DNA of 64,000 nucleotides from NCBI RefSeq assembly GCF_000807925.1, contig NZ_JRVC01000023.1, forward strand, positions 1 to 64,000, given 5' to 3'. The notes below the pieces were generated by a model. That model made no database searches and was not told where the DNA came from. It worked only from the letters and a program-made list of their open reading frames with translations. The position numbers were made by a program, and so were the translations under genes. Below are positions 9,217 through 16,409 of this stretch, one piece after another (the first letter of the stretch is position 1; every line of letters begins with the position of its first letter). The stretch is from Novosphingobium subterraneum (lineage in GTDB: Bacteria > Pseudomonadota > Alphaproteobacteria > Sphingomonadales > Sphingomonadaceae).

Positions 9217-10290
9217 TCAGAGCGGCTCGACCAATCCGTCGCGCACCGCCCACACGGCGCTGGACCCGGAAACTTCAGCAAACGGCGCCATCTCGGTGCC
9301 CGTCATCCACACTTGCGCCCCGCTTGATTCCAGCCGCTCGAACAGCGCCGTGCGCCGCACCGGATCGAGGTGCGCGGCAATCTCGTCGAGCAGCAGCAGG
9401 CGCGGGCGCTCGCCCGCCGTCAGTTCCGCATGGGCGAGGACAATGGCGATAAGCATCGCCTTCTGCTCACCCGTCGAACAATCGGCGGCGGGCGCGTTCT
9501 TCGCCGCCAGCGTCACGGCCAGGTCATCGCGATGCGGCCCGATCAGTGATCGCCCTGCCGCGCGATCCCGACGCCGCCCTTCGCGCAGCATGCTACGCAG
9601 TGCGTCCGCCTCGATCGGCACAGCGCTGGCATAGACCAGTGAAGGCCGCGCGAACGGCTGCTCCGGCACAGTCTCCAGCACGCGCCCGAGGGCTGCCACG
9701 AGTGCGGCCCGCGCCGCTGCCATGGCCGCACCGCTCTCGGCCATCTGCGCCTCGATCCCGTCAAGCCACAGCGGATCGGGTTCCGTCGGGTCACCCAGCA
9801 GCCGGTTGCGCTCGCGCAGCGCCGTTTCATAGCGGGTCGCATTGCGCGCATGGCCCGGCTCGCGCGCCAGCACCAGCCGATCGAGAAACCGTCGGCGTGA
9901 TCCGGCACTTTCGGCGAAAAGCCGGTCCATCGCCGGCGTCAGCCAGGTGATCGAAAGCCATTCCCCCAGCCGCGCCGCCGGCCCTTCCGCACCATTGATC
10001 CGCACCAGCCGGCGATTGGGAGCCTCGTGCGCGGTCGACGTGCCGATCTGCACGGCCCCGTCCTCGATCTCCGCGGCGACTGCGAACCCGCCAGACCCAT
10101 CACGTCCCGCCATCTCGGCCGGCTGCGCACGTCTGAGGCCGCGCCCCGGCGCCAGCAGGCTGATGGCTTCGAGCACATTGGTCTTGCCCGCGCCGTTCTC
10201 TCCCACCAGCACGTTGAACGCGCGCATCCCTTCCAGCCGTGTCGCGGCATGGTTGCGAAAGTCGCGCAGGGTCAGGCGGGTGAGGGACAT
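9217..10290 (-). CDS. recF: DNA replication and repair protein RecF
   Basis: 357 aa SMC-like ATPase that helps load RecA at single-strand gaps with RecO and RecR. It starts MSLTRLTLRDFRNH, has Walker A GENGAGKTN near residue 31, the RecF signature STGEQKAML around residue 265 and Walker B RLLLLDEIAAHLD. It stands alone rather than in a dnaA-dnaN-recF cluster, as usual in alphaproteobacteria. Convergent with the TesA-like gene with only 3 bases between them. Cytoplasmic. Confidence 0.95.
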   Translation of the reverse strand: MSLTRLTLRDFRNHAATRLEGMRAFNVLVGENGAGKTNVLEAISLLAPGRGLRRAQPAEMAGRDGSGGFAVAAEIEDGAVQIGTSTAHEAPNRRLVRINGAEGPAARLGEWLSITWLTPAMDRLFAESAGSRRRFLDRLVLAREPGHARNATRYETALRERNRLLGDPTEPDPLWLDGIEAQMAESGAAMAAARAALVAALGRVLETVPEQPFARPSLVYASAVPIEADALRSMLREGRRRDRAAGRSLIGPHRDDLAVTLAAKNAPAADCSTGEQKAMLIAIVLAHAELTAGERPRLLLLDEIAAHLDPVRRTALFERLESSGAQVWMTGTEMAPFAEVSGSSAVWAVRDGLVEPL

Positions 10291-10358
10291 TGCTTTGAGG
10301 CGTTAGTGGGTTTGCGCGACAAGCGAAACCTCCAGTCTTGTCGCTCAGGCCCTCTCGC

Positions 10359-11387
10359 TCAAGTCTTGTCGCTCAGGCCATGTTTCTTCATGCAATGGCG
10401 CAACTGGTCGTAGGTCAGGCCCAGCGCCTTGGCTGTCTGGCGCTGATTGTAGCGGTTGCGGCCGAGATGGTGCTCCACGATCGCGCGCTCGTGCGCATCT
10501 ACCGCCGCACGCAAGTCCGCCACGCTATCGAAATCTGCTGACGGCATGGCGCTCCGCACCGGCACTGCCCCCTCGCTCTCCGCCACTTCCGACCGCATCG
10601 ATGCCACCGGCTTCCACGGGCTCTCGAATGGATCGAACTGGACATGCCCGATGGGCTGGCTCCAGTCGTCCCAGCGATAGACGGCGCGCTCCACCACGTT
10701 GCGCAATTCGCGCACGTTGCCGGGCCAGAGGTACTCCTCCATGGCCTTCTGGACTGGACCTGCAAAGCCGGGCCAGGAATCCCAGTGCAGTTCCGCCGCC
10801 ATGCGTCGCCCGAAGTAGTCGGCGAGAACTGCAATATCCCCTTCGCGCACACGCAATGGGGGGAGGGTGATCACCTCGAAGCTCAGCCGGTCAAGCAGGT
10901 CGGCGCGGAAGCGGCCCTGGTCCGCCAGCTTCGGCAGGTCCTCGTTCGTTGCCGCGACAATGCGCACGTCCACGCGGACCGGCTTGCTCGACCCGATCCG
11001 CGTCACTTCGCCATATTCGACCGCGCGCAGCAGCCGCTCCTGCGCCCCCATCGACAGCGTGCCGAGTTCGTCAAGGAACAGCGTGCCCCTGTCGGCTTCT
11101 TCGAACCGCCCGGTCCGCGCCCGCGTCGCGCCGGTAAAGGCGCCTGCCTCGTGTCCGAACAGTTCGGCCTCGATCAGGGTTTCGGGAAGCGCCGCGCAGT
11201 TCATCGTCACCAGCGGTTCCTGCCAGCGCGTCGACAGGCGGTGGAGGCGTTCGGCGATCAGTTCCTTGCCGGTCCCGCGCTCGCCGATGACCAGCACCGG
11301 GCGGCGCATTGGCGCCGCGCGGCTGGCGCGTTCGACCGCATCGAGGAACGCGCCCGATTGGCCGATGAACTGAACCTCCCTGTCCAT
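10359..11387 (-). CDS. pspF: Phage shock protein transcriptional activator PspF (sigma-54 dependent)
   Basis: 342 aa bacterial enhancer-binding protein with no N-terminal receiver or sensor domain, as expected for PspF, whose activity is held back by PspA. The AAA+ domain starts almost at residue 1. Walker A is GERGTGKE, the sigma-54 contact loop is the intact GAFTGA, and Walker B is GTLFLDELG. The C-terminus has a Fis-type helix-turn-helix (NQRQTAKALGLTYDQLRH). It is divergent from the psp genes, with a perfect -24/-12 promoter between them at 11488-11503. This makes pspF the regulator of the whole array at 11.5-14.8 kb. Confidence 0.94.
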   Translation of the reverse strand: MDREVQFIGQSGAFLDAVERASRAAPMRRPVLVIGERGTGKELIAERLHRLSTRWQEPLVTMNCAALPETLIEAELFGHEAGAFTGATRARTGRFEEADRGTLFLDELGTLSMGAQERLLRAVEYGEVTRIGSSKPVRVDVRIVAATNEDLPKLADQGRFRADLLDRLSFEVITLPPLRVREGDIAVLADYFGRRMAAELHWDSWPGFAGPVQKAMEEYLWPGNVRELRNVVERAVYRWDDWSQPIGHVQFDPFESPWKPVASMRSEVAESEGAVPVRSAMPSADFDSVADLRAAVDAHERAIVEHHLGRNRYNQRQTAKALGLTYDQLRHCMKKHGLSDKT

Positions 11388-11487
11388 GCCACAGGTTTAG
11401 CGCATTTTCCCAAGTCTCGGCAAGAATTCCCAACATTAAAGAAGGGTGACGCACCAAGAGTGGCGGAATTCCGGGCAAATCGCAGTT

Positions 11488-11503
11488 TGGCACACCCCTT
11501 GCT
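11488..11503 (+). promoter_or_regulatory. Sigma-54 (-24/-12) promoter of the psp operon
   Basis: TGGCAC-ACCCC-TTGCT matches the RpoN consensus TGGCAC-N5-TTGCW exactly. The invariant GG and GC doublets are 10 bases apart. Transcription is expected to start near 11513, about 55 bp before the first small reading frame. Enhancer sites for PspF should lie between here and 11388; GGAATTCC at 11465-11472 is a palindrome in that stretch but is not proven. Confidence 0.88.
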
Positions 11504-11568
11504 CTAACATGAACATCCGGCACCGAGCCGGCCCGAACTGACAAGTAACCTGCCGAAAGGTCACGAAA

Positions 11569-11727
11569 ATGTACACCGCCCGCTTCTTCTCCACCTCGCT
11601 CGGCCGCGCCAGCCTCGCCAGCATTGGTGCGATGGTCGTGATGTGCTGTTTTGCCCTGACGCAGCAGGTGAACGCGGTTCCGACCGTCGTGGCTTCCACT
11701 GCCGCCATCACCGGTGAGCTGGCATGA
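11569..11727 (+). CDS. Small single-helix membrane protein leading the psp operon
   Basis: 52 aa, below common gene-calling limits. It starts MYTARFFSTSLGRASLASIG and has one hydrophobic segment (AMVVMCCFALTQQVNAV, residues 21-37). It begins 66 bp after the sigma-54 promoter core, and its stop overlaps an ATG (ATGATG at 11724) that is in frame with pspA. Position and coupling support translation. It resembles no psp protein I know. It might also be an exported peptide, because the hydrophobic stretch is followed by small residues. Confidence 0.65.
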   Translation: MYTARFFSTSLGRASLASIGAMVVMCCFALTQQVNAVPTVVASTAAITGELA

Positions 11728-11876
11728 TGGCCGATGAACTCACCCCGATCCGCTCTTCGCGTGAGGAAGGTGGCCGCACCACCCGTCTCGATGCGGAACT
11801 GGATCGCCTGCGCAATTTCAGCAATGGTGGCGGCAATGGCCAATCCCGCCCCCTCTTCACTCCCGGAGCAAACCTG

Positions 11877-12548
11877 ATGGGTATCTTTTCGCGGACGCGC
11901 GACATCATTGCAGCCAATTTCAACGACTTGCTTGATAAGGCTGACGATCCTGCCAAGATGATCCGGATGATCATCATGGAGATGGAGGAGACGCTGGTCG
12001 AAGTCCGCGCCTCGGCTGCCCGGACCATCGCCGATCAGAAGGAGATGGGCCGTCACGTTTCCAAGCTGGAACGCCTTCAGGCCGATTGGTCTGAAAAGGC
12101 CCAGCTCGCGCTGTCGAAGGACCGCGAGGACCTCGCCCGTGCCGCTCTGGTCGAGAAGAAGAAGGCCGCAGACATGGCTGACCAGCTCAAGACCGAGATC
12201 ACCGTGCTCGACGATGCGATGCGCGCCTACGAGCAGGACATCGAAAAGCTGCAGACCCGCCTGCGCGAAGCCCGCAGCCGCCAGACCGCGATCGCCGCGC
12301 GCCTTGAAAGTGCCGAGAATCGCGTCCGCCTGCGGTCCTTGCTCGCCAGCGAGCGCGTCGATGAAGCCATGGCACGGTTCGACCAGCTGGAACGCCGCGT
12401 CGATTACGCCGAAGGCCGCGCCGATGCACTGAGCCTTGCCGACAACTCCAAGCCCAGCCTCGCGGACGAGATCGCCGCGCTCGCTGGGCAGGACAAGATC
12501 GACGAGGAGCTTGAAGCGATGAAGCGCCAGCTTGGAAAGGAAGGCTGA
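11877..12548 (+). CDS. pspA: Phage shock protein A
   Basis: 223 aa coiled-coil protein of the PspA/IM30 (ESCRT-III-like) family. It protects the inner membrane under stress and inhibits PspF. The canonical N-terminus MGIFSRTRDIIAANFNDLL is followed by ADDPAKMIRMIIMEMEE, the hallmark of the family, then a long heptad-rich helix to about residue 190. ATG 11877 is preferred: it has CGGAG upstream and matches known PspA starts. The same frame is open back to ATG 11724, which would add 51 Gly/Arg/Asn-rich residues and is translationally coupled to the upstream peptide. Confidence 0.95.
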   Translation: MGIFSRTRDIIAANFNDLLDKADDPAKMIRMIIMEMEETLVEVRASAARTIADQKEMGRHVSKLERLQADWSEKAQLALSKDREDLARAALVEKKKAADMADQLKTEITVLDDAMRAYEQDIEKLQTRLREARSRQTAIAARLESAENRVRLRSLLASERVDEAMARFDQLERRVDYAEGRADALSLADNSKPSLADEIAALAGQDKIDEELEAMKRQLGKEG

Positions 12549-12551
12549 GCC

Positions 12552-12848
12552 ATGGAAGACGTCGTTGCAATTGCTGCCATTTTCCTTGGTCTGCCGTGGA
12601 TCATTTTCCACTACATCACCAAATGGAAAACTGCCGCCACGCTGACCAATGGCGATGAGGCGCTGCTGGAAGAGCTCTACCAACTCGCCCGCCGCCTCGA
12701 TGAACGCATGGATACTGTCGAGCGCCTCGTCGCTGCCGACAATCCCGAATTCAGGCCTGCGCGCATCGTGCACGACCGCGAAACCGACAATCAGAAACTG
12801 CGCGAACTGGATCGCCTTTTCGCCGAACAGGGAAGGACCTCGAAGTGA
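12552..12848 (+). CDS. pspB: Phage shock protein B
   Basis: 98 aa inner-membrane protein. An N-terminal helix (VVAIAAIFLGLPWIIFHYI) is followed by a cytoplasmic amphipathic helix with LARRLDERMDTVERLVAADNPEFR, matching the PspB signature RMRERIQALESILDAEHPNWR of enterobacteria. With PspC it normally senses membrane stress and relieves PspA inhibition of PspF. It is longer than the 74-aa E. coli protein through a C-terminal extension. The start follows pspA by 3 bases and the stop overlaps pspC by 4. Confidence 0.92.
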   Translation: MEDVVAIAAIFLGLPWIIFHYITKWKTAATLTNGDEALLEELYQLARRLDERMDTVERLVAADNPEFRPARIVHDRETDNQKLRELDRLFAEQGRTSK

Positions 12849-13219
12849 ACAGCCCCCGCACCCGCTTTTATCGCGACAAGGTCAATGGCAAGTTCATGGG
12901 CGTCTGCGCCGGAGTTGCCGATTACACCGGGGTCGACGTGCTCTGGGTCCGCCTCGGGTTTCTGATCCTGGCATGTTCGATGGGCTGGCCGTTCCTGGTC
13001 TACTTTGCCTTGGGCTTCCTTGCCAACAAGAAGCCGGCAAACCTCTACGGCGATCGTCAGGAGCAGCAGTTCTGGCAACGTGTCCGCCAGTCGCCCGCCC
13101 GCACCGCCCGCGAGGTCCGCGCCGAATTCCGCGACATCGACCGCCGCCTGGCCGACGTCGAGAGCTTCTACGTCAATTCGAACCCGCGCCTCTCGGCCGA
13201 AATCGAGAAGCTGCGCTGA
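12845..13219 (+). CDS. pspC: Phage shock protein C
   Basis: 124 aa. The PspC domain covers residues 8-65 (FYRDKVNGKFMGVCAGVADY, then GVDVLWVRLGFLILA and a second hydrophobic segment LVYFALGFLA). A C-terminal cytoplasmic helix carries REVRAEFRDIDRRLADVES, which resembles the leucine-zipper part of PspC. It works with PspB as the membrane stress sensor. The start overlaps pspB (ATGA type). A strong GAGGGGGA ribosome site 31 bases further on starts the next small gene. Confidence 0.93.
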   Translation: MNSPRTRFYRDKVNGKFMGVCAGVADYTGVDVLWVRLGFLILACSMGWPFLVYFALGFLANKKPANLYGDRQEQQFWQRVRQSPARTAREVRAEFRDIDRRLADVESFYVNSNPRLSAEIEKLR

Positions 13220-13249
13220 GAACACAACCGTCCTGAGGGGGACTGAACC

Positions 13250-13534
13250 ATGGGACCTGACACACTGGGGCCGCTGATCCCAATCGCGGCTCTGATGATC
13301 CCGATCGTCGCGATCTGGACCAAGCACCGCACCAAGATTGCGGAGATGCAGATCAATGCGACGGCCGAACTGAGCGCCGAAAAGGCGGCCCAATACGCCC
13401 AGCACACCCGCGAACTCGAAGAACGCGTCCGCGTTCTGGAACGCATCGTCACCGACAAGGGCTTCGACACCGCCGCGCAGATCGAGGCGCTCCGCCGGGA
13501 CAGCGCCGCACTGGAAGACCGGAGGGCGCAATGA
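13250..13534 (+). CDS. PspB-like small membrane protein 1
   Basis: 94 aa. One N-terminal helix (LGPLIPIAALMIPIVAIW) is followed by a long charged helix ending ELEERVRVLERIVTDKGFD and QIEALR. The block R-x(2)-LE-R-I-V matches the C-terminal helix of PspB (RIQALESIL), so I read this as a diverged PspB copy. Ribosome site GAGGGGGA lies 7 bases before ATG. Its stop overlaps the next start by 4 bases. It belongs to the psp transcription unit, so it is probably sigma-54/PspF controlled. Confidence 0.8.
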   Translation: MGPDTLGPLIPIAALMIPIVAIWTKHRTKIAEMQINATAELSAEKAAQYAQHTRELEERVRVLERIVTDKGFDTAAQIEALRRDSAALEDRRAQ

Positions 13535-13833
13535 ACTGGGGTGGTCCCGAATTCGTCCTGGCGATCATCGCCATCTCCACTGGCGGCTGGGTGATCAACA
13601 ACTGGATCCGCGCACGCCACGGCTATGCCCTTGAGGACGAATGGGGCGGCAAGACCGATCGCGCCGATCAGGAAGCCTACGCCAAGCTGCGCGAGGAGAA
13701 CGCCTTCCTGCGCGACCAACTGGACAAGACGCACCAGCGCCTTGCCAACGTCGAAGCCATCGTCACCGACAGCGGCTTCGACGTCTCCCGCCAGATCGAG
13801 GCACTGCGCCCCGCTCAGGAGAAAGCGCAATGA
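13531..13833 (+). CDS. PspB-like small membrane protein 2
   Basis: 100 aa. Residues 7-25 form a hydrophobic helix (FVLAIIAISTGGWVINNWI). The rest is a charged coiled coil ending HQRLANVEAIVTDSGFD and RQIEALRP, clearly related to the preceding protein (RIVTDKGFD, QIEALR) and more distantly to PspB. Coupled on both sides by ATGA overlaps, which suggests fixed stoichiometry in one complex. Function unknown beyond the inferred link to the phage shock response. Confidence 0.8.
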   Translation: MNWGGPEFVLAIIAISTGGWVINNWIRARHGYALEDEWGGKTDRADQEAYAKLREENAFLRDQLDKTHQRLANVEAIVTDSGFDVSRQIEALRPAQEKAQ

Positions 13834-14102
13834 ACGAAGACGTCATCATGGTGCTGGTGTTCATGGTCATCGTCGTGCCGATCGTGCTCGGCGTCGGGGC
13901 CGACATCTACAAGCGTCGCCTCGCTTTCCGGGAACGCGAACTGGAACTGCTCTCGAAGCAGACGGCCGAGAAAGCCGCACAGTACGCTGCCCAGGCCGAA
14001 CGCCTTGAACAGCGCGTCCGCGTGCTCGAACGCATCGCCACCGAAAACAATTCCGACCTCGCGCTGCAGATCGAGAACCTGCGCGAAGTCAAGGTCAACT
14101 GA
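13830..14102 (+). CDS. PspB-like small membrane protein 3
   Basis: 90 aa. The N-terminal helix is very hydrophobic (IMVLVFMVIVVPIVLGV), followed by ADIYKRRLAFRERELELL and a coil ending RLEQRVRVLERIATENNSD and QIENLR. The segment AEKAAQYA is shared with paralog 1 (AEKAAQYAQ), so these two are the closest pair in the array. The start overlaps the previous stop. Predicted inner-membrane anchor with a cytoplasmic helix. Confidence 0.8.
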   Translation: MNEDVIMVLVFMVIVVPIVLGVGADIYKRRLAFRERELELLSKQTAEKAAQYAAQAERLEQRVRVLERIATENNSDLALQIENLREVKVN

Positions 14103-14113
14103 GGACGCAACAA

Positions 14114-14359
14114 GTGGGCCCCGGATCAACCATCGTCGCGATCATCGCGATCATCGCCTTCGTCATCATCCGCACCAACCGGGATCGCTATCGTGCCGGC
14201 AGCATGCAGCAACCGCCGTTCGATCCCGCTTACACCGCCAGCCTCGAACGCGAAGTCTCGGACTTGCGCAAGCGGCTCGAAGTCCTCGAACGCATCGCTA
14301 CCGACGAGGGTGAAACCCGCCGCCTGTCGCGCGAGATCGAATCCCTGCGCGACCGTTGA
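14114..14359 (+). CDS. PspB-like small membrane protein 4
   Basis: 81 aa starting with GTG, chosen because GAGGA lies 8 bases upstream and no ATG is available before the membrane helix (IVAIIAIIAFVIIRT). The C-terminal helix reads DLRKRLEVLERIATDEGE and ends REIESLRDR, keeping the LERIAT block of paralog 3. Eleven bases separate it from the preceding gene, and the gap holds the ribosome site. Confidence 0.78.
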   Translation: MGPGSTIVAIIAIIAFVIIRTNRDRYRAGSMQQPPFDPAYTASLEREVSDLRKRLEVLERIATDEGETRRLSREIESLRDR

Positions 14360-14392
14360 TTTGCGAAAGGTAATTATAAGGGAGTTGCTGAC

Positions 14393-14605
14393 ATGACCCC
14401 GGATCTCGTCCTTTCCCTCTCCGGCCTCACAGGGCTTGCCATGGTCGCCCTGGCCGCCCTTCGCGGCTGGGACGGCTGGCTCGCCCTCAAGCGTATGGAA
14501 CTTGAACGCGCCGATACGGGAGACGCCGGCAGCCTCATCGAACTTGCCGACATGCGCGAGCGCCTGCGCAAGCTTGAAGCCATTGCCTCGGGCGTCGACC
14601 TGTGA
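14393..14605 (+). CDS. PspB-like small membrane protein 5
   Basis: 70 aa. Hydrophobic N-terminus (LVLSLSGLTGLAMVALAAL), then a basic/acidic helix that ends MRERLRKLEAIASGVDL. MRERLRKLEAI is the copy closest to PspB (RMRERIQALESI). Ribosome site GGGAG lies 9 bases before ATG. Its stop overlaps the GTG of the last gene in the array. Confidence 0.78.
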   Translation: MTPDLVLSLSGLTGLAMVALAALRGWDGWLALKRMELERADTGDAGSLIELADMRERLRKLEAIASGVDL

Positions 14606-14778
14606 GCCGTCACACGGAAGGTGCAGCCAAGGCCGGCATCGGCCTCGGCTCGGCGATTGCCATCACCATTTCGTGGAGTCTGCACAAGTCCATCGTCTGG
14701 GCACTGATTCACGGCGTGCTCTCGTGGATCTACGTGATCTGGTATGCGCTTACGCGTCCGGGCGGCCTTTCGGGCTGA
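14602..14778 (+). CDS. Small two-helix membrane protein closing the psp operon
   Basis: 58 aa, too short for most gene callers. It starts with GTG overlapping the previous stop (GTGA). It contains two hydrophobic stretches (GIGLGSAIAITISW and IVWALIHGVLSWIYVIWYAL) with His-Lys between them. It lacks the PspB-type coil. Translational coupling and position at the end of the array support it as a real psp-operon member of unknown function. Confidence 0.65.
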   Translation: MSRHTEGAAKAGIGLGSAIAITISWSLHKSIVWALIHGVLSWIYVIWYALTRPGGLSG

Positions 14779-14787
14779 CATCGCACA

Positions 14788-14881
14788 CCCTCGTCACCCC
14801 GGCGAAGGCCGGGCCCCATGACTTCTCAAGTGGGACCGATCGGAGCGTCATGGATCCCGGCCTTCGCCGGGATGACGAGGG
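14788..14881. repeat. REP-like inverted repeat after the psp operon
   Basis: Bases 14788-14813 and 14856-14881 are 26-bp arms complementary at 25 positions. The core is GTCATCCCGGCGAAGGCC. This is a widespread intergenic repeat type in alphaproteobacterial genomes and could act as a bidirectional terminator or stabilise the psp mRNA 3' end. No T-run is present. Confidence 0.75.
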
Positions 14882-14952
14882 TTCGTGGCTGGATCGCCCG
14901 CCTGCCCAATCAGGCCATGGACGCCCCCCGCCGCGCCCGCTAATGCGTGCCC

Positions 14953-15366
14953 ATGCGCAGCCTTGAAGACATTCTCGAAGAGTACGAATTCCTCGATGGC
15001 GACGAGCGCTATCGGCTCCTGATCGAGCTGGGGCGCGAGCTTGAGGACATGCCCGATGCCCTCAAGACCGACGCCACGCTGGTGCGCGGCTGCTCGGCCA
15101 GCGTCTGGGTCTACCCCACGCAGGGTGAGGGCGGGAAGCTCCACTTTCTTGCCGATAGCAACGCCGCAATCACCAAGGGCATCGTCGCGCTTGTTCTCGC
15201 TGCTGTGCAGGACAAGCCCGCGGCAGACGTCGCCGCGACGGATATTGCCGAGGAACTCGCGCCCTTCGATCTGAAAAGGCAGCTCTCGTCCAACCGCACC
15301 CAAGGCGTACCCAACATGATCGCGCTGGTTCGCGAGCACGCCGCGCGCATCGCCGCCACGGCCTGA
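14953..15366 (+). CDS. sufE: SufE-family Fe-S cluster assembly protein
   Basis: 137 aa. SufE accepts sulfane sulfur from the cysteine desulfurase SufS and passes it to the assembly scaffold. The conserved acceptor cysteine is in LVRGCSASVWV near residue 47, with the family motif YRLLIELGRELEDMPDALK ahead of it and GVPNM near the C-terminus. The ATG at 14953 is preferred; a GTG two codons earlier is possible. The gene is not next to other suf genes here. The membrane-protein gene downstream is 16 bp away on the same strand. Confidence 0.92.
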   Translation: MRSLEDILEEYEFLDGDERYRLLIELGRELEDMPDALKTDATLVRGCSASVWVYPTQGEGGKLHFLADSNAAITKGIVALVLAAVQDKPAADVAATDIAEELAPFDLKRQLSSNRTQGVPNMIALVREHAARIAATA

Positions 15367-15382
15367 CGGCAGGGCAGGGGAC

Positions 15383-15733
15383 TTGCGCCGCCACCTCTAT
15401 CTCGCTGGCGGCGTGATCAGCGTGGCCTTGGGCGCGGTCGGGGCATTCCTCCCGATCCTGCCAACAGTCCCCTTCCTGCTCCTTGCCACCTTCTGCTTTG
15501 CCCGCTCGAATCCCGCGTGGGAGCAGCGCCTGCTAAATCACCCGCGCTATGGCCCGCCCTTGCGCCAATGGCGGGACCGCCGCGCGATCTCGCGCAAGGC
15601 CAAGACGGGCGCGCTGATCGCGATGGGTGCAGGGGTGGTGCTGACCGGGGTGACCGCAGGGTGGCCCTGGGTCCTGATCCCGGCTGTGGTCATGGGTGTG
15701 ACCGGCACCTGGATCTGGACGCGCGCCGAATAG
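15383..15733 (+). CDS. YbaN/DUF454 family inner-membrane protein
   Basis: 116 aa starting with TTG after a strong AGGGGA ribosome site. The motif GAVGAFLPILPTVPFLLLATFCFARS is typical of the DUF454 family, followed by PRYGPPLRQWRDRRAI and two more hydrophobic stretches. Predicted three- to four-helix inner-membrane protein, function unknown in the family. Confidence 0.85.
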   Translation: MRRHLYLAGGVISVALGAVGAFLPILPTVPFLLLATFCFARSNPAWEQRLLNHPRYGPPLRQWRDRRAISRKAKTGALIAMGAGVVLTGVTAGWPWVLIPAVVMGVTGTWIWTRAE

Positions 15734-15745
15734 TCACTGCCATCT

Positions 15746-15760
15746 GTTCCACTTTTGTTC
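15746..15760 (+). promoter_or_regulatory. Candidate LexA (SOS) box
   Basis: GTTC-CACTTTT-GTTC matches the alphaproteobacterial LexA consensus GTTC-N7-GTTC exactly. It lies 47 bp before the ATG at 15808, where it could overlap a promoter. About two chance matches are expected in a 64-kb window counting both strands, so this is only a candidate. The site before uvrA has independent support from the gene it serves. Confidence 0.45.
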
Positions 15761-15807
15761 CAAATCCGATAGAGTTGTGGTGGACTCGAACGGATTGGAT
15801 GTGAACG

Positions 15808-16380
15808 ATGATTTCCCTGACTGTCGGCCCGGCTGGAACTGACATCGGTTGGCTTGACTGGACCGCCTCGGTGCTCGCTGCCTTGGCATGGCCAGTCTCG
15901 GCGCTGGTCATCGCCCTGATTTTCCGCCGCCCCCTGCTGGCGCTGCTGGCCCGTCTCGACGAACTGAGCTGGGGCGACAAGTCTGCCCGTTTCGCACAGC
16001 GGCTGGACCGCCTCGAATCCGAAGCCAGCCCCGCGCCGCCCGGGCCTGAAGGCCCCGAGATCGCCCTGACCGGCGATCACGCCCGCTTCCTCAAGCTGCT
16101 CGATCTCTCGCCCGGAGCGGCCGTGCTCGATTCCTGGGCGGGGGTAGAGGACGCGCTGCAATCGCTCGCCATCGAGCATGCCCTTGCCACCCCCGATGTG
16201 TCAGAGGCGGGCCGAACCCTGCAGAAGCGCGGCGTCCTTCCCGCGCGCACCGTTGGCATGATCGAGGACATGCGCGCGCTTCGCAACGCCGCCGCGCACG
16301 ATCAGGCCATCTCCGTCTCCGACGCCCTGCGCTTCCGCAATCTGGCCAAGGGTGTGCTGAACGAGATCAGGCTGGCCTAA
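15808..16380 (+). CDS. Membrane-anchored hypothetical protein
   Basis: 190 aa. A membrane helix lies at about residues 18-38 (VLAALAWPVSALVIALIF), then LARLDELSWGDKSARFAQRLDRLE and a Pro-rich hinge (APPGPEGPE). The C-terminal 110 residues are helical, with SLAIEHALATPDVSEAGRTL and MIEDMRALRNAAAHD; the RNxxAH pattern recalls HEPN/DUF4145-like domains. That fold is found in RNA-targeting and toxin-associated proteins, but the match is weak and not proof of function. A candidate SOS box lies upstream. Confidence 0.75.
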   Translation: MISLTVGPAGTDIGWLDWTASVLAALAWPVSALVIALIFRRPLLALLARLDELSWGDKSARFAQRLDRLESEASPAPPGPEGPEIALTGDHARFLKLLDLSPGAAVLDSWAGVEDALQSLAIEHALATPDVSEAGRTLQKRGVLPARTVGMIEDMRALRNAAAHDQAISVSDALRFRNLAKGVLNEIRLA

Positions 16381-16409
16381 TTTATAACCACAAGGCTTTG
16401 CGAGATATC

